From assembly GCA_964035545.1 (NCBI GenBank), contig OZ037766.1:16810222-16874221 (forward strand): DNA of 64,000 nt, in the 5' to 3' direction. The position numbers and the translations under genes were made by a program. Shown in pieces: positions 13,925 to 26,700 of this stretch (the stretch's first letter is position 1; each line of letters starts with the position of its first letter). The DNA comes from Bugula neritina (Eukaryota; Bryozoa; Gymnolaemata; Cheilostomatida; Bugulidae). The notes beneath the pieces are model-generated. The model worked only from the letters and a program-made list of their open reading frames with translations. It was not told the origin of the DNA and did no database searches.

Positions 13925-14775
13925 TTGTGACAAGCTACATCTATTAGTATTACTATTAGTATTTCTAAAAGTATAACTATAAGTATAAGTATAAGTTAAT
14001 AACTTATAGTTATACTTATACTGAGTATAAGTATAATAACTATAAGTATAACTATAACTGTAAGTGTATTAGTACAAGTATAAGTAATGTAAAAGTAAAT
14101 TATCATTATGTAATCGTTAGATTTAAATTACCAACAGTAGGCGTAGCACTAACTAAGTGACTATTGTAGTCACTTACTCTTACTCTTAGTCATTAACTGA
14201 CTATAATACTAATAGTCACTTAGTGCTACTGTTTGAAAGTGAGTGTTGGTAATTTAAATTTAACCATCACTATGAGTATGACTATGTAATTGTAATTGTA
14301 TCACTGTATGAGTATGAGTCTCAGTCTATGACCATCACTCATCACTGGCACTATTCAATATCATTATGATTATGATTTACTTTTAGTAATTATTATTAAA
14401 TTTAATAAATTTTAATTATCATTATGAGTATGAATAACTCTAAGTCTAAGTAAATCTAATAGTAAAACTGTCTACTAAAAGTATAGTTGATAGTTTACTA
14501 AATCTAATACTGTCACTATCAAGTTCAACTATGTTACCATTATGATTATGATTCTAAAGATCAATATCACAAATCTAATTCAATAAATGGTTATATTTGT
14601 ATTTATGTTTATTATAATTATTTATTTTTAATATTGAAACTGAACGTCGATGTGAATATGAAATTGAATACCAATTGCAATATGAAAACATAAGGCTAAG
14701 GCTAAGCACCAACATGAACAGTAAGTCAAAGTGTAGCACTTCAGCAGTAAACCTAAATCAACATGTTTATGTAAT
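13925..14775. repeat. Degenerate trinucleotide-like satellite (ATTAGT/AGTATA motifs)
   Basis: Long runs of loosely repeated AGTATA, ACTATA, TTAGTA and ATTATGATT words without a fixed period. The same cryptically simple composition recurs right of the LINE (16.2-16.9 kb) and around the second transposon cluster (52.2-52.9, 58.5 and 59.8 kb). It contains an imperfect hairpin at 14112-14268. Confidence 0.7.
14112..14268. repeat. Imperfect inverted repeat with arms of about 60 bp
   Basis: The left arm contains TTTAAATTACCAAC, AGTAG, GCACTAA and GTGACTATT in order. The right arm contains their reverse complements (AATAGTCAC, TTAGTGC, CTACTG, GTTGGTAATTTAAA). The arms differ by small indels. It may be a foldback element or an end-to-end satellite inversion. 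Confidence 0.75.
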
Positions 14776-16200
14776 ACTAGTAATAGTAGTAGCAGTAGTA
14801 GTCCTCTTTGTTGAGGGAACAGGATTGGAGGTCTTTTCTGATAGTATCATGCCATTTGTGCTTTGAGCGTCCCCGGTTTCTATTTCCTGCAACTTTCAAC
14901 TCATGCACTCTTCTGATATCATCCTCTTTTTCTCTTCTGCATATATTTCCAAACTACTGTAGCCTTCTTCTCATCAGTTCTAACACATTCATTACTTTCG
15001 CTTCTTGCCTTATGCTTGTGTTGGTGTTGTGCTCTTCCAAATTAACTCCTAGGCAGTAGCGTAGCATTTTCATTTCGCATACACTCACTCTCTCCGCAAG
15101 GTAATCAATCACTGGCCATGTCTCCGCCCCGTATAACAACACCGGTCTTACTACTGTTTTTTAAATGAGGATCTTGAGTCTCTTTGAGGCTTTCCTGTCA
15201 CACAAGATCCCGGTCAGCTGCCTCCATTTATCCCAGGCTCTGCCAATACACACTTGCACCTCTGTCCTGCATCCTCCCTCCTGGTGGATTGTAGTTCCCA
15301 GGTACTTGAAAGTGGCTTTTTGAGGCAAAGTGGCATGGTCAGAGCTATCGTATTCCGTCAATTAAATGTCATCACTGCTTTCTTTTGGTGGTAGGTGCTC
15401 TGTTTTAGACCTGCTGACTTTTAGGCCGAGATCCTCCAATCGCTTTCTCCAGTCTTCCAATCTTTCTTCTATGTTGTCTCTACTCTCATCACATAGTACC
15501 AGATCATCTGAAAACAGCATGCTTCATAGTGTGTCTTCGCTATTGTCATCCGAGATAACATCCATTATAATTATAAAAAATAATGGGCTTAGGGCTGAGC
15601 CCTGGTGTAGCCCAACTTCCACTCTTATTTCTCCTGTTTCGCCTGCATTTGTTACTACTCTTGTTGTTGTGTCTTTTACATATCCTTGATGATACTGATG
15701 TAAGCTTCAGGTACATGGTGCTTCCTGAAATAGTGCCGTATTAGCTCTCTTGGTATGATATTGTAGGCCTTTTCCAGGTCCACAAATACCATATGCAGTT
15801 CTTTATTACATTCCCTGTATTTTTTCCCGCAGAATGGAAAGACAAAACATGGGCTCAGTAGTAGATTTGCTTCTTTGGAAGCCATACTGGTTGTCCTTTA
15901 GCTTGACCAACTCTTTTAGCCTTGCTTCGATCACTCTTTCATAGAGTTTGAGAAAGTGGGTGAGCAACTTTATACCCTGGTAGTTCCCACAGCTGAGGGG
16001 GGTCACCTTTTTGTTTGTAAATGGGGTTGATTTTACTTTTTCGCCACTCTTTTGGTATCCCTTTTCTAATGGCTTCTCTAAAACACAATGTTATTCATGC
16101 TGCACCCGTGTCCTTGAGTTTCTTAATCATCTTTATGGGGAGCTCATCAGGACCTTTTGCTTTATTTGGTTTCATTCAGAATAGTCGAGAGTCAGACTTG
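14775..16200 (-). mobile_element. Decayed non-LTR retrotransposon fragment, RTE-like, reverse transcriptase to 3' tail
   Basis: Reading the minus strand from about 16190 downwards, pieces in shifting frames give the usual order of a LINE reverse transcriptase. They are KGPDELPIKMIKK; YKQKGDP and GNYQGIKLL; QYGFQRSKST; VFVDLEKAYN (motif A, about 15770); GLHQGSALSP (motif B, about 15600); FSDDLVL (motif C, 15503-15514); and YLGTTIHQEGG. These are followed by the AWDKWRQLTGILCDRK, LYGAETWPV and RRVHELKV segments typical of RTE-type elements. Motif A ends KAYN, where most RTE elements have KAYD. Frameshifts and stops show it is dead. The endonuclease is missing (5' truncation) and the 3' end runs into a short (TAC)n tract near 14775-14800, as expected for an RTE tail. 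Confidence 0.87.
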
Positions 16201-17713
16201 AAATGATGTTTGTGGTAAAAATAAATATGATACTAAGAGTAAATATAATAGTAATATTAATAAAACTAAAAAATAAGTAAAAATTTACGAAAATGAGAAC
16301 AAAAAATTAATTTAATATAGCATACAACTCATGTCAGTCATGTGGGGTTATAGTCACCATCCCTGGTGGAAATGTTTTTTAAAAATGAGATAAGGACTTT
16401 CTTTTACATTACCAGTGATGCAAAGAAGCAATTATTACTGAATACCCTTCTTACCTTACCAATGATCTTTACTGGGGATAGTAGTAGGACCACTAAGCTC
16501 GTGTTTACTAATCCAGTGCTCTAACCCCTAGCCAACGCTGCTCCCTAAAAGAATAAATATCAAATATACTAATAATTATAATCGTAATGTATGTTCATTA
16601 TGATTGTCGTGATGATTTACAGATTATCCTTAGATTATATTCAATTTTATAGTGTCAATAATGTTCATTATGATTACAGTATTTTATTAATTATTATTTA
16701 TGGTCCTGAATTTAGATAGTACGTCTAGTAGCACTAGTAGACATATAGTATAGTAAATGCTAGAGTCATAATTAAAGTCAAAGCCATGCACTCATAGTAA
16801 TAATGATACTGTTTATTGTGAAAGTCTGACTAAAACTTAGCATTATAGTAACCATTAAACAATCAGACTATCACTATCAATACTAGCTTTCTGTTATCAT
16901 AATTAAAGCTAAATTATTTCATCAGGCCCATGGCTGGCCCACCGCTGAAGTCTATGGTTATCATTGTGATAAGAAGAGTGACACTTGACAGTCTAGGACC
17001 TAGGTCTATCCAACTAGGCTCAAGCTAATATCATTGATATTGTTGTGTTTGCAATTGTATCCTAATTAAAAATTGATTAATTAAATAATTATTTTATATT
17101 AACTTGCACTTCATCTGTGTTGCCTATTTTCACTGTGACTTGTATGGGTTGCAGATCTGTTATCTGTATCACAATTAATCATTTAATTAGACAATCGAAG
17201 ATTTTATAGTAAATGATATTATTGGTTTTATCATTTTTAAACACAATATTTTAACTGCGATTTTAGTGATGAAACTTATGATATTTGTATATGTATATGC
17301 CTCTGAATTGGAGTTAATTGGATCCAGACCCTTTTATACTGATCCAAAATGACTAATACTTATTTTTTGTTTAAAATAACTTAAGCTAAATAGTAAAATA
17401 AGGAAGAAATTTTTGTAATCAATTGGAATGTTTTATGTGCAGTATAATCAGCAAATATACTGCATGCCCATCTCATGTTTTTCTTTAAAGTCCTCTGTTT
17501 CTACATGTCCTTTATGCTTATTACACAATTCATAACTAGATACTAACAAAATGTAATACTAGTGATTGGTATGATTGGTTGAAGGACTCACAATAAGCCT
17601 TTATAGATACTCAGCTCAGGTTCTCTATAAAATAATGCATCATATATTTACTGTTAGTACTATTAAAACCTTTTCTTAAATTGTAACTTTCTTGGTTTAG
17701 TGGCGACTAAGTC
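16201..17713. other. Satellite-like and SINE sequence, then gene-free DNA before NOL6
   Basis: It starts with degenerate AATAGTAATA-type simple sequence, holds a tRNA-derived SINE head on the minus strand (16365-16552), then more cryptically simple sequence to about 16.9 kb. The final 700 bp before 17714 should contain the NOL6 promoter and 5' untranslated region. No defined element could be assigned. Confidence 0.5.
16365..16552 (-). mobile_element. tRNA-derived SINE-like fragment
   Basis: The minus strand from 16545 reads GTTGGCTAGGGGTTAGAGCA followed by CTGGATTAGTAA. This matches a tRNA D-arm (A box) and anticodon region. The expected B box further along is degraded (GTGGTCCTACTACTATCCC). 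The tRNA-unrelated body continues to about 16365. Confidence 0.55.
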
Positions 17714-20700
17714 ATGGATGTTGACAAAAGTCGGAGTGGTTATAAGAAAGACCACATTAGTGCTCGAAAGAAACGCAACATGAGCCGGAGGCTCTACACT
17801 GGTGATAATGCGGTCAAGATGATTGCTAAAACTATTGACGACGCGGACCAGCTGTATGCCTATAATATTGTCAATTACAAAGTTAGTTTTATATTATTAT
17901 TCTCTTTACTTAGTTGCTTAGTGCAGTATTTCAAGGAAAAAAGCACCGGAGTTAGAGTTGATGATTATAGTGTATTGTTTATTTTAGTTATCCTATTTCT
18001 GACTTCCATGTCTTTCAATTTTGTTCACTGCTTGATGACAGGTTACAGAGCTTATTTCAGAGGTTTCTTACTCCTCAGCACAAAAAGCTGCTGTCATGGA
18101 CTCATTTCAGAAACTTGAAAAGCTATTAATGTCAGCAGGAAATTCTATGCCTTCTCAGGTGCTGTAATATTTCTATACTATATGTAGTCTGCCTGTAAAG
18201 ATTTCAAAATGTATGCTTCTTGCTTTACTGATTTTTTATTAGCTTTATGGCGATTTTATATTCATATACTGTAATTTGGAAACGATATTTGTCTTTATTG
18301 GTTTGGAGAAGGCCAAGTCGATAATTTTTGTATTGTACTTCGCTGTTTTGTAACTATCCCTTCTATGCTCTGTTTATAGATCGGTTTTAAAGTTGATTCT
18401 AGATAAAATTTTTAGAAAAGCTAGTCTGGAACGCCCCACGAATTTATCAGAGACACAACCTACAAGGATTTCTTTGTTTTAGCAAATGTTTTTAGCTGTC
18501 CATTCAAACTTATATTGTGTGTTCTACTATTTTCACTGATGTGTACTATTTTAGGTACTAAAACAGGTTTCTGCACCCCCAAGAATGTCATTAAAAGATA
18601 TTGAAGACGTGATATGTGGTTTAGAGTTTATGCCCCCTGTCAGTGTTGATATATGTGGCTCATTCACCTCAGGCTTAGCCCTCAGATCTACTACTATGGT
18701 AGATGTTCGTCTGATAATACCAAAGGTTTGTGCTATATGGAGTTATCTTCTCTATAATATTTATGTATTGGTTTTAAAATAAAAATATAATATCTGCAAT
18801 ATTACACTTCTCTTTGTGTTCAAACAGCAGACCCTTTTTCTGAAGTCTGCATAAAAGTATAGATTTGCTATCAATGATTTCTGGCGCTTACTTTCATCAT
18901 AAGATATGTGGGTTTTCGGTAGAAATATTATTCGAAAAAAGACTATTTGGACCAGAGATGGTTGGTGAAGAAAGCTTACTACGCTGCTATTCTGTTAGAC
19001 TACCTTTCAGCACACAGTGGAGACCAATATACTTCATACTATGCTTGTCCTAATGATAACCCTTTAGATATTCTCCTCCATATCAGCTGTAAAAGTGAGT
19101 ATAAAATCAAAACTGCTGAAAACTGTAGAAATTCACCTCCAGCAAACTTTCTGTTAAAGAAAGTTTGAATATATTGTTGCAATAACTTAGTGATTATATG
19201 TCTAATATTCCTTTAGATGTGTACCTGGTAGACAACATTTGATGGTAGCTTTACTATCTGTATAGAGTTTTCTTCACTGTTTAGGTTCTGTCACATTTCG
19301 GGTATTTCTGCAAGTTGAGCGAAATGCATTTCTCAAAAAGTTTCTAGCACCACACAGGAGTAATGTTGATGGGAAAAAGCTAGGCATTCAGGTTGAAGAA
19401 GGTATGTCAGTTCTTACTGTAATGAAAAAAATCGTTGAGGGTCTTCTGTGATGCTGAGATGTGCTTTCCTGCTCTTCGGTATAGCCAATACCTTCAGTAC
19501 AGTCACTGCTGTTAGTACAGTCAGTGGCTCAGTGTTTTTAGTACACTTGATACCTCAGTAATGCTTTGTTATAATGCAGGTATCGCTACAAACATAGATT
19601 ATAAGAATTGTACGGCCTGTTTTTCAATACAAAACGCCATAGTGCTATTAGTCACAGTGATGTCAATTATTGATATTGAATAAAAAGATATTTCATCTTA
19701 AAAAAAAGTATTATGATGAAATGGTTTTATTGGTACTAATGTTGTGGTAGTATTTTAGATGACAACCATTATAATAAAACTAATAATCGTGGTAATGAGA
19801 ATATTAGTCAAAAAATATTAACAGGGCAGGCTTCAAGTCACTTTTAGTTAACTTAAATATTTGTTGATTCCTAACTTAATTGCTTGAATCTTCTGAATTC
19901 TAATTAGCTTTTTAAAGCGACTAGACTCAACTCATTGCTTAATTGACCTTAGTTAAAAGTGTCAAATAACTTGATTTGAAAATGATAAACGATTAATTGC
20001 AGGCTTTTAAAGTTTAAAAATTCCCAAATTGTGGATTTATTTGAAAAGCAAAATATTTTGTTAGATGACGGTTAGAAGTGATGTTGTGATGTTTGTCAAT
20101 TTGTTGCTTTGCTCTAGAGTTTAGAATTATGCTCTACACAACTTCAATTCAGTAAAAATAATTTAAGCCTAATGTTCTTTATTATTATAAACAGTAGAGT
20201 GTAGACCCTTTTCCAATGCCCCAGGTACCCAATTTATAATTGAGAGTTGTGTCTTCTTAGCAGAGATATAGTTAAGCCGTAACATAGAAAGCAAACTCAT
20301 TAATAATTTTCAAGTTTGACTGCTACATAAAACCCAACTATGCTATAGAATTGTTCTTTTAGAAGATAAATATTTTGGTAATGGCACACATATTGGCTGT
20401 TCAAAAAATTTTGATCGATATTTCTTCATGAAAATTTAAAAAAATCTCGAAAACATTCTTTTAGTTTTGGTAATTGAGCAATGCTGAAGTGGCAGCTAGG
20501 ATATAGATAAAGACTTTCAAGCTTGTGTGATGGTAGTAGTATTCACAGTTTATGTGCTAACATGTTTTTAATTTAAAGGTGTTGATATCCCCACGCCACT
20601 ATACAACCATGTGTTATCAACCAATCAGATGTATGGATCAGGTGAACAGCTGGTTGCTGATTGGGTAAAAGAAAGTGATGTCATCAAGCAGTGCATGATG

Positions 20701-23700
20701 CTCACTAAAATATGGATGCACCAAAGAGACTTAGATGAGGTTTGTAGCTAGTTATCCAATATATTTTTTGCATAGGAATTTAGTGTCTGTACACATAGTT
20801 TGGCATCTTATTTGTTATGTTAGTAAAAACACACGTGATTTTATGGATACCTCAGAATTATGTTTATAAAAAGTTAATTATAAAGGTTGTCTGAATTTTT
20901 TTTATTGTGACCATCCTTGTAGATTATATAGCATGAGTAGAGCTTTTGAAACCTATTTGTTCAAATTCCAATAAATATTGCCATGTTCATGAAAAAATTT
21001 AAAGTGCATCAATTCTCATGCCTGAAGTGCCATTTACAAAGCTGTGTAACAGTAACATGCATTACTGAGTACATTTCTGGTAATCCTTAATAGTTTGATG
21101 CACTTGATGAGTTGCAATTACACTCAGATAATAAGTGGCGATGATTCCTAATTTAGCCAACTACCTCATGACTGATTTTAAAGATTATATATGTCTTGGA
21201 GTAAGTGAATTATGCAATGAGCTGTTTGGAGTTGTGTTCTTTCACATTCTTTTATACTTGCGGGTTTTACAATACATTGAAAATCTATAGCTAGAAAGCT
21301 TAATACAAGATATTGGAGATATATGCAAGTTTGATAATTTCAAAAGATCCTCAATAATAATAATTTGCAGGCTTCAAAATTAACATGTTCAATATACACT
21401 CTAAACTAAGAAATGTGAATCCAATAGGATAGATGAAAGATGTCATATTTGCAAATATTATAATATTAGGATTATTAAAAGATAAGTTTGATAAATGTGC
21501 TAAAAATTTGACATGCAAGCTTAATTTGTGGTGTGTATTCATTTAGTTATAAAAATTACCCAAAATGTAATACCAGAATTTAGATTTTCAATTTTTTTTA
21601 CAGATTTTAACGCAAACTGCTTGCAGCTCGTAGTCCATGTTATATAGTCGCATGTTTTTACTCTATCTGCTAGGTGTGTGTCACTTACTCACGTGTGTTT
21701 ATATTATCCCTTCTTTATTATTCAGGGGTTTCAATGTCTAAACACATTCACTCTACGGATGTTCATGATTTATTTACTTCGGAATCGCCAGCTACCATAT
21801 CACACTTCTGCCCATCGCATGTTCCTCGCCTTCTTACAGAAAATAGGTATGACTGCTGTGATCGCTGGAGAGCTGATCATTCAGGGCTGTAAAATATTAG
21901 TATTGTGTTGCTCACCATGAAGTAGTTTGACACTTCAATTCATTACCCTATTTATTACTTTATAAAACAATGAAAGTTTTCTGTAACTTTACTGTATGTC
22001 AGCTTATTAAATAGAAATCAACTGTTCCAATTCTTTGAGAGTAAACTCATTGCTAAGAATAACTAGTCTGTACCTCAATGGATCGATCACTCATATATTG
22101 TTAATATCTGCGGCATTTAGACCATCACAGTGTTCAAATTATAGAAATTCAAGTAGAAAACAATTCCAAGATGTTCACCTCTGTTGTTAATTGTTATTGC
22201 TGTACAGTTGATTTTATTCTATTTTTCATCTGATGACAATAATCAGTAGTTATAATGTTTTGTAGTATCGTTTGACTGGACAGTACCATTTAGTCTGAAA
22301 GAAGATATCACAACAGAGTGCCTTGATGGTCACAAGAAAGTGTCTGAAATTGTTTTTATGGACCCGACAGGATTTGTCAATTACTGTGCTGCTGTGTCCT
22401 TGACATCTCTAGATCAGGTACTTGGCAGCGAGTGTTCTTCCCTAACTTTTCTGGTGGTGTTTGCACTCTTTTCACTTTGTATTTTGATGTTTTACCCTGA
22501 TTGTACTAAGTTCAATTTGTGTAATCAAGGCAAAAATAATCAAGTATAAAGTTTCATAGGATCCTTGTTTTGTGGCACATGCAATTATTTATATGTGTAG
22601 CTGAAACTTCATGCTGGGGAGACCGCAGAGTTCATTCTAAGAGATGAAGATGGCTCATTTGAGGATACTTTTATCAAGAGAATACCGCCTCACCTGTACT
22701 ATGACCATTATGTTAGGTGGGTTGGAAAATAACTGCATATGTAATTCAGCATTAAATAGATTTTTCATGTTTCTTGTTGCCTATTGGTCAAAACGGATTT
22801 TAGATAGTAGTATACGCGGAAGCAATTTTTTTATACTTTGAGTCCTGTTTGGGTATTCGTGCATATATTCTAACTGCTTCGGCTGGTTTAAGGGTAGGTT
22901 TAAAGGTTGGACATCTTATGTTGCTCGTTGTGAATAAGACTCTATGATATATCGCACCAATCTTGTCTGGTGATGGTAGTGAAGTGAAGTATTGCTTACC
23001 ATTGCTATGCAAGTTGCCACTACGTAGAGAAGCCTGTCTATGCGTATTTATAAACTAAATACCGCAATTATGAAATAATAGCGCATATACTCAAATTTTG
23101 TTTAGGATTGATGATGTTTCTAAACTCTCCTGTAAAGATGTAAGCAGATATGTTGATAGCTGTGGTGATGCAGTATACAGCTGTCTTCCAAACATACTTG
23201 ATATTTTGAAAGAAGGCCTGGGTAACCGGATAACCAATGTTGGTGTGTCACCAGTGCGACGAGTTGTTGTAAGTCTATGCTATATCCTTAAACTGTGTTA
23301 TACTCGCAACTAGATTATCTATTATGAACTTTGCTGGTGACAACATTTTTCTAGAGTTTTTCCTGGTTCTTTCATATGCAAGGGTGAGCAACTTTAAAGA
23401 GTGCCAGTCCTTTACTATTCGTGTTAACTTTATTTTTGGGTCTAAGAATTCTTCAAAATAGTTAGCAAAAAATCATCAGCTTTTTGTTTGCACACTTATA
23501 AGAACTTTGAATCCAGTTGGAAACCAACATTGACTTGTGAACTCTACTACCAATATTATTACACTGAGATGAGTTGTTTAGTTTACTAGAAAAGTTTTGA
23601 AAAGCCAGATGCCAATTAAATTTGATTTGCAACACTCGAGACCTAACTCGTGTCTATATCTCCCTACCTGGATATGTTGTTCCACTCTTAGATGCCCGTA

Positions 23701-26700
23701 AACTGCAAACAGCCTTTCTCAAGAGATCCGGTAAAGGATATACTAGTCATTAGATTCCATGTAAACCCGGATTCTATCAACAACACCCTTGAGAGGGGGC
23801 CCCCGGCAGATGACCCTGCTGCTGCAAAGTTCAGAGAGTTCTGGGGTGAGAGGGCGGAGCTGAGGAGGTTTATGGACGGCGCCATATGTGAGGCGGTTTT
23901 CTGGGAGGCTAGCACTGCGGCCGACAAAAGAGTCATCTATGGAGAAATCTTGTCTCATTTACTCAGTTTGTAAGTTGATGTCTTTAGCTTTCTAGTGAAC
24001 TTCTTTGTTAGAATGGTTTGGATGTATGAAGAGCACCCTTCCTTCACTCATGTCACAGAATAGTAGTTCTCACTCAATCACCTCCATAAAGGTTCTTAAA
24101 TGCCTAGTCTGATAGATATGTTAGCACCGTGTTAGCTTATAACTAGTTTATAGTCAAGAGATCTCTTGTGTCTTGACTCTTGAAGTAAGACTATACTTAT
24201 TATGTAGATTATGGATCATGATATGATACACTTATAAATGTTTATAGTAAAAACTTACCTGCAAACAATCTGTTTTGACTTTGTAAAACCTTAAAAACTG
24301 CTTTCAAGTTATGACTCATGCTCGTAAATTTATGCAAAGGCTGTACTAGAAAATAGATGATAATCTAACAATATAAAAGTAGATTATTAATAGAACTTAT
24401 CAAAGCAAGATATTCATGGCACTTCAGCATGCCATCAAAAATATCGTATGAAGAACAGAGTTGTGTGATATTGCGAAGTACTTACTAATTATTGTTGATA
24501 TTCAAAAAATTTAATGTAGCAAATTTTGTGATGTATCATTTAGCTTGTTGCTTTGTAATTGTCAACTTGTTCTATTCTGAATCACGTCTATGTATGAGCC
24601 AAATGGCGTGTTTATCATTTACTGTGAAATAAAGTCAATAACTGCTGGATTTACCTTACTTTTAAAGACACAATTTTCAAACAGAATCTTCATATCTTTA
24701 AAGTACAGGATTGAATATAAGATATTAGAAAATGTTGGCACGCATGCAAATTAGATCATTTCAGCATCACAGTTTCAACCGTCAAGTGAGATGTTTGTTG
24801 CAGGCACTGCGGCATCAGAGAGGAGGTGCTGACTTACAGTGCAAACAAACTCTCCTCTGTGTTGGAGTACGACGGGTTCAAGGAGCGGAGACATCTGGTG
24901 ACCGGTGAGGAGGAGGCAACCCACTTCCAGTCAGTCTACTTTAAGTTGAGCAAACATCTCCGAGCTCTCAAATCACTTCCTCTCGGTGTCACTGATGTAC
25001 TCGGAGTGGGTCCTGCGTGTAGAAACACAAAGGTAGGCCTTGTTAACTTCATTCCATTGTTTAGTCTAGGTTTCCAGAGTTCAGCTAAGGGGGGGGGGGG
25101 GCTACACAAGCCTCCTTACGTTGTTCTTGTAGCTTTCTTTGTGGATGCATTGTTTCTTTTATTCCTCTCTTGTTTCATTTCAGCTGTATGCCCCGCCAGT
25201 TACAAACTACATATCTAGGAAACAGTGTGCCACATTCAACCCTCAGAAAAGTGAGTTAATTTATCTTTTTAATACAAATATAATTGGGTGGAACTACTTT
25301 ATTCTAAAACTTAGATTGGCCATATCTGTGTTATGAATTGTATTTTGTATATGCTACAGCATAAATTTATAATATATATGTGCTGATGTTCACACTTGAA
25401 TTTTCTGTGCTACAGTTTGCATCTGTTGCTCACTTTTATAACAACAGTTATGTGCAAACATTTATTTTATAGCAGTTTAAAGTTACATATTGGTATAATT
25501 TGCTATATGCATGGCCTTGTATTCCATAGTAATATGCGTTATGGAAGGGTCCAAGTGGCCGGACAGTGAAGATTTTGAGGCTATAGACACACTAAAGATG
25601 CTAATTGCCATAAAGATGAAAGAATCACTAAATGCATTAGATTCTGTAAAGGCGTTTGTCCGACAGGGGTATCTGACTGTTTTTATGGTAAAACATTTTG
25701 TCTGTAATTTCAACCTCCAACTTTCTGTTCTAACCTCGAAGGATAATGTATAATTGTATATTTTTATTGTTTTTGCATTGTTGAAACTTGATTTTGACTT
25801 GTATGTTTACATGTGTGTTAAATATAAAACATGTGTGAGCATGCGTATGTGTTTAATATGTATATATGTATGTGTGCTAAATATATAATACATGTATATG
25901 TATGTATGTGTTTAGTCTATAATATGTATACATGTATGTATGTATGTGTTTGATATATAATGTGTATGTATGTGGTAAATATATAATATGTGTATAAGTG
26001 GGTGTGGCAAATTTATAATATGTGGATGTGTGTTGAATATATAATATGTTTATATGACTATATGTGTACGTAATTATAGGAACAGCACCAATTTGATATC
26101 TCTATAATGAACGTAGGAGAGCTAATCAAGTTGAGAAATAATCACACAACTCCGAAATTACAGCATCAGTTCACCGACTCTGTGATTCTTCCCAACTTAA
26201 CTAGTCTGCTGAATGGGTAGGATTTGTAACTCTCAAGTACACAAGTACTACTGTCTTGGTAATAGGCAGCTATACTGTACGGTCTGGCCGTGATATCCAC
26301 AGCTAAAGTGCTTTTTGAGAATCAATTTTAAGTATAATGAATTTAAATTATACTGAAAATCATATTGGATGCATGGTTTGCCAGCTTTCTGAATAGTCAT
26401 TCTGACCTATGACCTACTGGCTTAACGTCATGTGACCATGCTAGACCAGTGCTCCTAGTTTCTAGAATATAGACCCTGCCTGCTGCTTAATTCCATCACA
26501 TTTGGAAAATGATTGACGTTTCTCATCTCTATTCTAATAAGCTACAGATTCTGCGACTAGCTGGGAAGCCACAAGGCTGCATCTAAACAACAGGCAATGG
26601 ACAGTATGCAATGTATAGTGTAGCTGCAGCTAGAGTTCTGACTGAGTGACATGAACTGTATCTAAACTGGTTATGTGCTCTCACTGTATCTTATATTATA

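Noticed and set aside
23688-23958. Minus-strand frames opposite NOL6 exon 11
   Set aside because: Antisense shadows of the GC-rich conserved exon.
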